Source of the DNA: Capitulum mitella | Taxonomy: Eukaryota; Arthropoda; Thecostraca; Pollicipedomorpha; Pollicipedidae | Direction of reading: 5' to 3' | Length of the DNA stretch: 64,000 nucleotides | Assembly: GCA_030062745.1 (NCBI GenBank) | Contig: CP099845.1 | Coordinates: 19,508,903-19,572,902 of the forward strand | Notes under the pieces: model-generated | What the model saw: the letters and a program-made list of their open reading frames with translations, nothing else | What the model was told of the DNA's origin: nothing | Databases searched by the model: none | Translations under genes and position numbers: made by a program | Shown here: positions 49,785 to 60,458 of the stretch, one piece after another | How the letters are laid out: each line of letters opens with the position of its first letter | Position numbering within the stretch: the stretch's first letter is position 1

Positions 49785-52700
49785 TCACAGCTCGTCCCGG
49801 CGGCGCGGGGTGTCGGCGCACTCGCAGAGCTGCACCAGCGCCCACTCGCCGGAGACCATCCAGCGCGGGTCGGAGGCCGTCAGCGCCTCGCGCTCGGCCG
49901 CCAGGCCCGACACTAGGTCGGCCTTGAGCGTGCGCAGCGCCACCAGCGGCGCCGGATGGAAGCCCTCCAGCGAGACGCAGAAGCGCGTGTCGTGCGGCCA
50001 GTTGCGGTCGCCCAGCAGCTTGCGGTAGTTGAGGTCGCCCTTGAAGATGAGCAGGTCGGCGGCCTGCAGGCGGCGGTACAGCGCGGGGTCCTCGCTCTGC
50101 ATCCGGCTGAACGGTAGCGGCGTCGTCCAGAAACAGTCGGCCTCAAAGCGCCACACGCCGGAGTCGATGTAGTGCTGCCACCTCTCAGCCAGTTTGGGAA
50201 GTGCAGGTTTGTCGGCGGCCGCCAGCATGCGCCGTAGCATCCATTGCAGGTCCGCCGACGTGGTGTCAGAGACGAACCACGGGATCGCCTTGATGTGGAA
50301 AGTCATTCTCTGCGCGATGCTGAGCGAGGTCAGCAGGTCGGCCAGGCAGAGGTCGGAGAACAATTCGAATCCAGCGTTATCCATTATGATGTCTGAAAGC
50401 ACAAAAACACAAATATTTTACCAGGGTTCCAGGTGAATATATTCCGGCACTAAAGGAGCCAGGAATGGACATTTTACACATTATTACTCTTGCACCTCAC
50501 ATACCATATGCTTTCAGCCTGCCATGTTACAATAACTAACAGGCTTTTGGCAAAAAAAAATAATGACGAAAAAAAACATTTTGGCAAATTTATCCAGAAT
50601 CAAACAGAAATCCAGCCCAATATCACCTTCAACATGAAAACTAAGCAACAGACCCTAGATATGTTCCGCCAATGTAAGCTCAACTGCACTGCTCACCGAT
50701 CTGAACATCCTGCTGGTTCTTCAGCATCTCCAGCTGGGCAAACACGCGCTCGCTGTCGTTGACCAGCACGAAGCTGTTGAGCTCGACCAGCTGCGTCAGC
50801 GGCGAGGTCTCCTGCGAGACGTGCGCGCCCGCCGAGATCGACAGATCGTTCTTGTTAGCCCACAGAGACATCTGTCGGCCGAGAATGAAACTGACGGACG
50901 GTACACCATCTCGTGAGACCATTTCTCGAATCGTTGTTTTCGTTCTGTCTATCTTTCTGCCTATCTGTCTGTCTATCTGTTTGTCTTTCTGCTACAACGA
51001 GAATAAAAACTGTTTGCACATTATAATTATTCCTCCACACTGCATAACCAAGTAATGTTCATCTTGATTACACAACCACGAATGGAATGGGCCATTGGCC
51101 ACTGCCTAAATGAGAATATTTAACAGTCCGGGCAAAACGACAAACTACACTCGATTTCGTACCCCGAGGAAGTCCGAGAAGGCCCTTTTGATTTCGGTCC
51201 GGGGTCAGAGCGTCTGGATCCGCCACCATCTCCAGAAGATGCTCCCCCAGCAGCTCGATGGCCCCCAGAGAAGCCTCAAACGTGTCTCTCTTCTGTTGTC
51301 GGAAGTAGTCGTAGTCGTGCAGCTCTCCGCTGACGACATAAGGCAAAGCGTCAAATGACGTCACCAGGACCGCAGATGGCTACACTAAGCACAGGCCGTG
51401 GCTTGCGGATCAGCACAAAGCACATCGAGGTACTGAAGGGAACATCAAAACTTCGTCTCATGATCAAGGGGTCAGACACATATAAAGTTTTGTATTATTC
51501 TCGGAGGAAATGGCCCATCTGAAAAGTGTTTAGCCCCTCTGATGTTTTGGACCTTGGAAATAAAGTTTGTGGGGAGCTTGCGTCACAGAGAGTGTTGCAT
51601 AATAACGATAATCGTATTCCGTGTACCCGTGCGCTACGATAACTGTGTTCGGTACCTCCTGTTTGCTCTGTGGAATCGCCTAAAAGGTACCCCCGGTGGG
51701 TACACAATACAAGGACTGAGAAAATACACGATTTAACTGTTTTTTTTTTAGTATTTAATACGTTTATATCTCATCCAGTTCAAACTCGCATCAATTCAAG
51801 GCAAGGTCATGAAAACAGAATAACAACTTGTCCTGAAAAAATCACCCAGACACACAGAGCAAAAAACATTACAAAAGCACAGCTCAATTTTACTTCTCTG
51901 GAAACATCCCATGGCAGTCCGCGCAACTTCACATGAACCGAAGCATTCGCCGGCCAGCGCTGGACACTCGCCTGTTCTCCAGGACCTCGCGGATCTTCCT
52001 GTACATGTAGCACTCGACGAAGAGCCACGGCGCGGAGAACCAGATGGGCCGCTGGCCATCGTGCGACAGCTCATCCAGCAGCCGGTTCCACAGCGGCACG
52101 TCCGGCGCCGAGCCGGTCAGCGGCTGCAGCGGCTTGTTGCGCTGCATTGTGCTCTTCAGCTCGGACAGCTGGCCGTTGATTGACTTCAGCTTCTCGCGCG
52201 CCGCCTGTCGTTTAAATAAGCAGGCGTGCTGCAGGCAACGTTCTCCGAGGCAGGCCGTGTTCACAAGGAATCTGGTTGTTGAAAGTGGCATGTTTATTGT
52301 TTCCAAATTAAGACGTTCTGTACATTTACAGTATACACACCAAATGAAGGATGTCTGCCATGAAATGAGCATGACTTTTCAGGAAAAGATTGCAAGATTT
52401 GGATTTATAAGAAAGCAAACTTAAAAATTCAATCAATTTCGTATTACATGCATCCATTTTTTTTTAACTTCTGACTGGTGATCTGGCAATCAAGATTTTG
52501 ACTTACTTCACCATAAGTTTCCCCTATGTTAATCTTCTCTCTGTGTAGCAGGTCAATCACTTTTGTCAGAATGACTGGCATTCTTTCTGAAATTGTCTTG
52601 TATGCAAATGACCTGCAAATAGTGGCAATGTTCTCACATGCTGCTATAATACAAATGCTCATATGACATCAAACATCCCTTCCAAAGCAGCATTGTCATT

Positions 52701-55623
52701 TTAAAACTTGGAAAAAGTGATAAGATCAAGCGATTTATCTCCACCACAGAGCCAAAAATACTTCTGGACTATTTATGATACATTCTAATCAAACAGCTAC
52801 TCAATTCTGACAATGGGCATACTTGTTCTTCAACAGCAGCCTTTTCTCATTTAAAGTTGATATGTTGAGTTCCAACCAAAAAGAATATTCTGATACAACA
52901 TTGCTCAGGATTCCCTGAAAAAGACTCATACATGCATATCAGACCAAACCAAAAATACATCTGTTCCTCATGTCTTCTGCAAAGGCAATTCCCCATTTTT
53001 TGAAGCTTTGGAAAATGCACTGTGCAACACTCGATCCCAAAAAGATAAAGCCATACAGCACAAGCGATTTCAAGAAGGCTGATTCGATTTTTGCATTTCA
53101 GTCCACATTAATGTACCAATGTGGGTTAGAACATTGAACCGTAGTTTTTCCAAGTAATTTTCCCAACAGAAAATGAGCCAACCCAAAAATTCATGGTATC
53201 CATTAACAAGAATAAGCTGCCAATTAGGGTCGTAGTACGGGTTTCGCCGAAGTTGGGGGGACAAGTCAGATCAGGGAATCCTCGTGACCAACTGGCGCCC
53301 ATGCGGATAAAATCATGACTTAAAACGACGACTGCTATACACGGAAAAATGATGAATGTAAGAGGCATCCGTCAAGCCTGTACGAACGTCTTTACAGGGA
53401 AACAGCCCCCCCCCCCCTTTACAATCTAGCAGAGCTGCTTCACAAGCTGGCAGGGAGTCTCTCTACTAGCCAGCAGGGGCCTCCTTACAGATCGAAAGGA
53501 GGCCCCTCTAGAGGCTAACAGGGGTCCTTTGTGGGCCAGCATGGGGCCCTCCTGACAAGCAGTGAGCCCTCTACAAGCTAGCAGGAGCCTATGAACATTC
53601 ATTCAGACCATGGACCCCTTCATAGCATACTCGGATTGCGTTTCTTAGGTTCGTAAATCTTCTTTACTCCTTAAAGTATTCTTATACTGTGTTGATTATC
53701 TGGTGAGGACAGTGTAACATGCCCTGTGGGTACCTCACACTATCCAAAGCAATGGGGCCTACGGCCCCAGGGAGACCCGCTCGGCCCCCAGGGGGGCCCA
53801 CCTAGCCTCCAGGGGGACCAGGGCCCCTTTGCCCCCTGGCTACGCCACCGTTGTGAATCATCATACTGGCAACATCCGTGGTCATTGCAAGCCAATAAAC
53901 CTGGGTTCGAATCAGGGGCATGGAAAATTTTATCACGCACCTACCAGTGCCATTTTGTTGCATAAATCCACCCAAACTTGTTGTTATATGCTACACTGGA
54001 AGATTTTTGGCAACACCTTGCCTAAAAAAAAACTGTCATTATGCAGGTGGCTGAAACCATCGATTTCTTTCTGAGCACCAAGCCTGGTACCTATTGTTCA
54101 ATATAGTGTTGGACTCGTCCATATTTACTCAGGTATCCGAGACTGTTAATGACATCTTCCAGGACTTTGGAAGCATTGTTTACTTACAATGAAGGATGAT
54201 AGCTCATAGCAGCAGGGGTTAATAAGCATTGTATCATTGGTGTGTTCTGGTAGCATTTTTTATCTTTTTAAATGCAGCCTGGTAGGCATTAATGTTCATC
54301 ATCTCATATATGTTTTGTTTCGTAGTCCTGCATTTCACCTGTGGTTTTACTTCCACTATGACATCAAACATTTTGTTTTAACAGAATGCAATGAAGAAAA
54401 GCAGAAAATGACCATTGATCAGAACCATGAGCAACACGTGACACCATAGGATGCCTTAGGTGACCAAAGAGTTCAGAATTCTGCACTGGTTTCTGTTTTT
54501 TGCTCCCAGTTTGGTCAATAATAAACATCACCTGGCCTTTTTGGTCTTGATATTGTAATTTATTCCATGAAACATTAACAATGGTAGCCATGCCCAAAAT
54601 ATGGTCAGAACTGATCATCCTGATGGTGACTGTTCCATAGCCATCCAGTTCAAGGTCAAAGAATCCTACCAGACAAACCAAATTGAGCATGTGGATGCTT
54701 GATATGTCAGGGAGCATTTCAAGGGCACAATAGGCAGTTCTGAGATATTTATTGGCCTACTGGTACAATTTTTATCTGCCCCTGTTGCTGTCTTTTCTCA
54801 ATATATGTGAATACAGGTTCCAAAGTCCTGGAAAGAGTCATTACAAGTCACTTATACTGGAGTAAATGTGGACAAACCCACCACCATATTGCAGAATAGG
54901 TATCAGGCTTGGTATCTTGAAGGATGTCAATGGTTTCAGCCACCAGCATAACAACAATTTATTTTGGTGAGATTTTGCCAAAATATCCCAGTGTACCATA
55001 TAGCATCTTGGTTGGGTGGATTTGTGTGACAAAACACTGGTGGTAAAGATGTAATAAAATTTTCCCTGCCCTTGATTTGAATGCAGGCTTATTAGCCAGC
55101 AATGGCCACAAATGTCATCAATATGATGATTGGTGATCAATGAATGATTGGCAACTTCTGGGTAAAGCATACCTGGAATTTTTGTATTGGTCTATTTCCT
55201 GTTGACAAAATCTACAGATGTTAACAAATGGAAAATTATGGTGTTATCTTCCTTATCCACTATGATACATGACAGGGGACTTTAATTCAAAAACTAAGTC
55301 AACATGCTCCTCTTTAAATTACTTGTGCTCTGCAGACTCTATCTGTTTGGGAACAAATTTTGCACAGTTGATCTTCTAAAGACTCAAAGAATGGGCAATC
55401 AACTTAGCAGATGATCTATGGAGAAACTTTTTGGGCTGATATAACATACATGTTCAGTCCAGTCCAGTACAAACCAAACATTTTGTCCACAATAGTAATC
55501 TTATCTCATCAATTCTAAAATTTAATTATCTAACATGACTATCAGTAACCATTAACAATAAGTGCCTTACCCCTCATAGCTACCCCTCAGTACATCAGGC
55601 AGCTCCTCATTAGCTTGCCCCAT
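49785..55623 (-). CDS. ARMT1: ARMT1-like DUF89 metal-dependent phosphatase/carboxyl methyltransferase
   Basis: Exons on the minus strand: 55623-55571, 52612-52507, 52204-51972, 51329-51163, 50871-50697 and 50392-49785 (TGA). The expected product is about 446 residues, against about 441 in human ARMT1. Seen: GSFAYKTISERMPVILTKVI at the N-terminus, WFSAPWLFVECYMYRKI, SLWANKNDLS, MDNAGFE, IPWFVSDTT, FKGDLNYRKL and GFHPAPL. Asp249, Asn250 and Asp287 match the metal-binding triad of this family. Family knowledge: human ARMT1 has metal-dependent phosphatase activity on sugar phosphates and was reported to methylate acidic residues of PCNA. Two oddities: the exon 3 donor is GC (ACAG|GCGAGT), and exon 4 is one base out of frame with exon 5. 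Frame A encodes the helix around DYFRQQKRDTFEAS and the next frame encodes IKRAFSDFLG, joining smoothly to MSLWANK. An in-frame alternative donor at 51227/51226 would drop about 21 residues. This may be an assembly indel, a polymorphism or real alternative splicing. Confidence 0.92.
50940..50998. repeat. Imperfect TCTG/TCTA microsatellite in ARMT1 intron 4
   Basis: CTATCTGTCTGTCTATCTG-type tetranucleotide run between ARMT1 exons 4 and 5. Confidence 0.7.
51163..51329 (-). CDS. ARMT1: ARMT1 exon 4, with apparent one-base frame disruption
   Basis: This exon starts after a CAG acceptor and ends at a GT donor. Its length is 167 nt where 166 (mod 3) is needed to link exons 3 and 5. The first part (DYFRQQKRDTFEASLGAIE) is in the incoming frame. 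The last part makes family-like sequence (IKRAFSDFLG) only in the +1 frame, whose nearest upstream stop is at 51205-51207. The switch therefore lies between about 51190 and 51204, next to a four-base G run (C on the coding strand). Confidence 0.75.
53852..54171 (+). repeat. Interspersed repeat in ARMT1 intron 1, plus-oriented copy
   Basis: About 320 bp whose reverse complement recurs at 54820-55142. Shared blocks include GGCATGGAAAATTTTAT, AAATCCACCCAA, GTGGCTGAAACCAT and TTCCAGGACTTTGG. It contains GGGTTCGAATC, which looks like a Pol III B box, so a SINE origin is possible. Confidence 0.65.
54820..55142 (-). repeat. Interspersed repeat in ARMT1 intron 1, minus-oriented copy
   Basis: The diverged reverse-complement copy of 53852-54171. 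The pair forms an inverted repeat with arms of about 320 bp and a spacer of about 650 bp inside the transcribed intron. Confidence 0.65.
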
Positions 55624-58311
55624 GACTGATGTTTGCTGTAGCAAAACAAAAATGAGTATTGTGCCAGTAAAATATGCAGCAGGCATCTGGAAGTAAAAGG
55701 AAGAACATAAACCAACACACACAGGATACAGGATGCACAGGAGAAGTGACAAAATTTGTAGTTATGTTCTAAAAACTTCATATTCAATCTCATTCTAGTG
55801 CTGCTGCTTTTTGACATACCAAGGAATCAAGTTTGCTAAGCAGAACCTCATCTGACTTGAAATGCACACCTATGCTTGCATCTTTTGAAACTGCATGGAC
55901 TTTTTACTGGCATGCAAAATGTTACACTCTAACCACACAAAATATGTGACCCAAATTCAATGCTGACAGATTTAAGGATTTCCACCTATGCACACAACAA
56001 TTGAGGTGAAGGTTGCCAACTACTGGCTGTTCTGCCCCAAATTAAAACAGAAAAATGAAACAAAATTAGTACATAGCTTAATTTTTTCCCATTCTAATGG
56101 TTTCTGGTTTGACCTATTCAGATCACCTCATGACCTCTCAGGTCAATGCAGAAAATGGTACTATGGCTCTGACTTCATCACAGTGGACTTACAGCAGAAG
56201 GACCTTCAAATGATCATTTCACAGCTAAGTAGTTTTAAATCTGACCCAGCCTCTGTATTCAGCAAACATTCTCTTTCTTAGGATCAAGGTCAGGCTAATG
56301 AGAGGCCAAACATCAAAATGACCCATTTCACATTGCTAGTACCAGACACCATTATCCATTACTACAGAATAAAGTTAAAATAATGCAGGAGGGGTAACAT
56401 TACTTCTAAAATAAAAAGGAAAACCACTAAAATAAGGTTTTGCTGGTTTTAGACATTTCCCCTTCAAATACCACCGTTCCGCAAAAATGGAGTCATGCTA
56501 TACCATATTGTGTCTGCAACGCCTACGCCTGGTAACTCAGAATTAATATTTTTAAATGGGTTAAAAAATGATATTCTTGAACACGTTTCCTGAAACTACG
56601 GAAAAAATATAGGCAACACGCATCAATGAAGAGCGCGCCGTGGGATACCAGAGCAAAACGTTGATGGAAGAAAATATCGGAGAATGCACACGGCGAACGA
56701 CTTGTCCTGATTGACACATGAGCGTCATAAACGTCACACTGCTCCAGGAATTTGGAAGCAGTTTTTATCTATAGATTTCCTTCTATTGCTCCATGGATGC
56801 AGGATACCCACATGCGCAATCAGTTTCCATGCATTGCGGACAATTCATTTTCGCTATTGTTCTCGGAAGTACTGTAGGCTTCGCATACGTCCTGATGACC
56901 TCTAAACGACCAGGAACTTTAACCCCTGTCGGTGTTGCATTGAGCTTTAAAAAAGTTCGACACCACCACCGATACTGATCTGCATGCTTGCACTACATAT
57001 AATTCCCAAAGCTCAGTTCTCACAGCAATGCCAGCCACGTTTTCAAAAAGACTGCAAAACTGGACGCATCCATAGATGCTCAGCAGATAAGCCTTCTAAT
57101 CCTTTGTCGACGTTACATTTGCTAGCATGCGTGTACAGTGGTAATTCGTCCCCACCCCCCATCTGGCTCGTCGCCCATCATGTGCCGGCTACTGGCCAGG
57201 GGCACACGCCGTCCATGCAATGGTTCCCTATGTCTGAGCGACGGCGTTAGCGTCAGCAATCGGCCAACTAGGCCCCTTCGGTCCCCGTGCCGCTGCTGTG
57301 CACCGTCCGCCCGCCGGCGGAAACGCAGCTGGATTTGTCGTGAGCGCCTCTGTGGCGCCAGGTTCGGTCCCGTCCGGTCCTCGCGAGCCTGCCACCGACA
57401 GGACGGGCGTGCGCCCCGTATCCGCCGGAGCCCCGTGTCCGCCGGATGGGTCCGCTCCCACCGTGTCGCCCAAGGTGACCGATGAATCAGCTTGAACTGG
57501 GAGGGAGGGCTTGGGAAAGCCGGGAGAAACCAAACTGGGGCCGCGACTGCATGCGTTGTCTTTTCAGAGTCGATGCCACACTTCCGATAAGCCACTAAGC
57601 GATGCCACGTCCAAAAAAGTGTGACTGCCTTGTTTGGATGTTCTACCATACAGTCACCTGGATCAAGTCAAAGGATGTGATTATGAAAAAAGGAGGAGAT
57701 TTGGGCCTGTGTCATTTATTGTAACTTTGGCACATCTCGAGATCTTAGTGGTTGTCGAGATTTTTTCAAAAAGGAGCGTACAGCATTCAACCCGGGATTT
57801 CATGGTTGGCTAGTTATTGGGCTATTTATCGACGTCCTCGCCTGCATGAGGCCGAAGCACCTGCACCAGCGGTCGTAAGACGACAGCGTCATGACCATTT
57901 GCATCATTCCTGACGTGAATTGTCCCGGTCCAACAGCGATGATTCATTTAAACTTCGCTACTGAATGCGACAAAGTTACCGTGCAAAGCGCCTGATGGCG
58001 TTCCTTCAGCAGCCGCAGCCATAGCACCCACAGCAGTAAACGACATTGTTACGCGGGCCGATGTGCTGTATAGCCGTGGTGCCGTGATCGAGAGGCTTGC
58101 ACCAGCATGCCATTGTGTCTCGGCTACTCCTTCGCCCTCCTCCGCATGCATGTGGTTGCACGGGAAAGTAAACAAGACTGATCCAAAGCTACGTCGATGT
58201 AAGCGAGGCTATGACGGAGTGTCGTCGTTAATCGACGCTCGAGGCGACCTCCGAGGCGCCAGGGGCGGTCTGGAAGTCCGTCCGGCGGCAGTGTGCGCCG
58301 GAGCCGCCAGG
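55624..58311. other. Divergent intergenic region between ARMT1 and the DEG/ENaC gene
   Basis: AT-rich to about 57.1 kb, then GC-rich at 57.14-57.5 kb. It separates a minus-strand and a plus-strand gene, so both promoters should lie here. No TATA or Inr element is convincing. Confidence 0.45.
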
Positions 58312-60148
58312 ATGGCCGGCCGTGCAGCCGACGGCCGGAGGAGGATGACCAGCGCCGTCCGCTCCGGGCTGCACTGGACGGCGCGCGCCGCGCTGCTGCT
58401 GCTGCTGATGGTGCTAGTGTGGGAGCAGGTGGTGGAGTACCGGATGCAGCCGGTCAGCTCGACGGTGGAGAGCCGGCTGGCACCCTTCCCCCGACTGACG
58501 CTCTGCCCCGGCAAACTCCTCGACGACGGCCTCCTGCTGGATCAGTACCGCCAGCTGGCGAACGGCTCCATGGCGGTCGAGGAGTTTTATCGTCAGGCGA
58601 CGCTCGATATCGTGGGCGGCGATAGCCAGTATAACATCATGCGTGTGCATGATAAAGAGACCAACCCCATTCCCAGTGATGGGCCGCTCGGCGTGTGGCG
58701 ACGCAAGTTCTATCTGATTGTGCGCCATGACCGCTCCATGCCGATGCGGTGTCTGACGTTCGAGCCCAGCTCGCGCCTGCACGAGTCGGCCAGCAGCGTG
58801 ATCGAGATGGCTCTGGTGCTGCTGGCGTCGCTTCTGACCACCGACGAGTTCCAGGTGTCCCATCGGCTCTTCGTCCACGGATCAGAGGAGCCGAACGTGG
58901 GCGACCTGCCGTACCCGGAGCGCGGGCTGACGGTGCCGACGACGGCGTCGATCGAGCTCGGTCCGGGCCGCGTCGGCCGCCGCGTGGTCTCGGCGCGGCT
59001 CAAGCGGCTGGTGAGCGTGCGCCGCCGGCCGTGCCGATCCGAGCCCGACTACTCGGTGGCCCGCTGTCTGAAGGAGTGTCTGTGGCGGCGGCTGGCGGCG
59101 CGCACCGGCTGCCGGCTGCCGCACATGGTCTCGGCCGGCGTGTACCTGCCCGAGCTGCGTGGTCCGCTCGACCACCTGCCCGCCTGCACGCGGCTGGTGC
59201 AGACGGAGTGGATGCGCGGAACCTGGATTTTCCCGACCGAGCCGCCGAAGTTGCCCTGCGTAGAGCAGAGCAAAGCGGCAGATCGGTCCGATCTTGGCAG
59301 CAAGTCCATCCCGCCGGAGGCAGAGAACGACACGGACCGGGGAGCGTCCTTTTCCCCGCGCGTCGTCGTCGATGGAAACCTCAACCAGTCTCGGGCTTCA
59401 GGGCCGCCGCCGCCTCCGCCGCCGCAGTCGCCGCCGCCTCCTGTGTTCTCTGCGTTTCCGAGACCGCCGGGGTCGGAGCATTTCGTGTCTCAGGCTCTTC
59501 TGCAAGACGTGAGGGGCTGTGATTGCCCGGCCGCCTGCCGGGAGGACATCTACAACCTACGACCGGAGACCGATGTATGGGGAGTTGCCCTGTCTCCTGG
59601 CAATTTTCCGATGTATAACTGCGTGGCGCCGCTGGTCCTCAGGCTAGATCTGAGCGCAGACCAGGTTCAGGAAGTCCATTGCGTTCACGCTGAGCACTCT
59701 GCTGGCCAACATCGGAGGGTTTCTGGGACTGATCACTGGTATTTCACTCTTCACTCTGGCCGACCTCGTGGAGGTTTTGACGTGGGGCGCCGCACGGCAT
59801 TGGATTGGCAAATGGCAGAATCGGGTCAACATTCCAGACGTTTGGGTGAAACGCACACTCACCCAGGAACAAAGAACACAGGATGGCCACTACAAGAAGC
59901 AATGGTCGAACCATGCACACGGCCACCGACTGACCAAAAACGGCCAACGCCCCCACCCACTGCCCAATCGGCAACTGGGAAATTTCGCATTGCCAGCAAC
60001 AGTTTGGCAGCAGCCGGCAGCAGTCGCCGTCCAGAACGCGCAATCGGCTGAGGCCGTCGTCACATGGGAGGAGGGAGAGTGTCTTGCCGACGCCTGTACA
60101 ACAATATCACCGAACACGGTGTTAACGCGGCAAACTAGACACACCTGA
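58312..60148 (+). CDS. Degenerin/ENaC (pickpocket/ASIC-like) sodium channel subunit, frame disrupted near TM2
   Basis: One uninterrupted exon region, about 611 residues if one base near 59654-59665 is disregarded. Seen in order: a short N-terminus, TM1 (AALLLLLMVLVWEQVVEY, about residues 26-43), the post-TM1 signature FPRLTLCP, a cysteine-rich ectodomain with the family pattern EPDYSVARCLKEC and LPAC near 240-300, a proline-rich insertion near 364-380, the pre-TM2 motif CDCPAACREDIY near 400, and TM2 (LANIGGFLGLITGISLFTL) with the G-x-S filter (GIS). TM2 and the C-terminus lie one frame over: the first frame runs to VLRLDLSADQ and the next resumes at TRFRKSIAFTLSTLL. DEG/ENaC channels are trimeric amiloride-sensitive cation channels of the plasma membrane. 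I do not see the usual HG gating motif before TM1, so the true start may lie in an upstream exon. In-frame upstream ATGs exist from 58063. It could be a pseudogene, an assembly error or a real gene with one sequencing indel. Confidence 0.82.
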
Positions 60149-60452
60149 AACACACGTATAGCCGCACGGAGCCTCCAGTTACGATACCTGTCCATCGCAT
60201 CCTCCTGCAGTTAGACTGGTGTCGAGAGGTGGACTCGAATGCAGTTTGTGAAAATAACCGCGATGCCCCGAGATATTACCGGACATTTCATCCTCTCCAA
60301 GGGTGAATTTCTCAGCGGATTCGGGCCACTGTATGTTAAGTAATGCATTTTAAAAAGTCATTGTAGAAATATCGTTGTTGTTCGTCACCAAACGCTGCTT
60401 ATTTGTAAATATAGCTATTGCACCAAAGCGTTCATTTTGTCTAGCTCATGGC

Positions 60453-60458
60453 AATAAA
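60453..60458 (+). promoter_or_regulatory. Candidate poly(A) signal AATAAA for the DEG/ENaC gene
   Basis: AATAAA lies about 305 nt after the channel gene's stop codon, on the same strand, in an otherwise AT-rich stretch. This is a motif match only. Confidence 0.4.

Noticed and set aside
59573-59660. A short intron explaining the channel frame change
   Set aside because: The GTATGG...GCGCAG span would be under 90 bp and would remove the pre-TM2 strand (APLVLRLDL) that aligns with the family.
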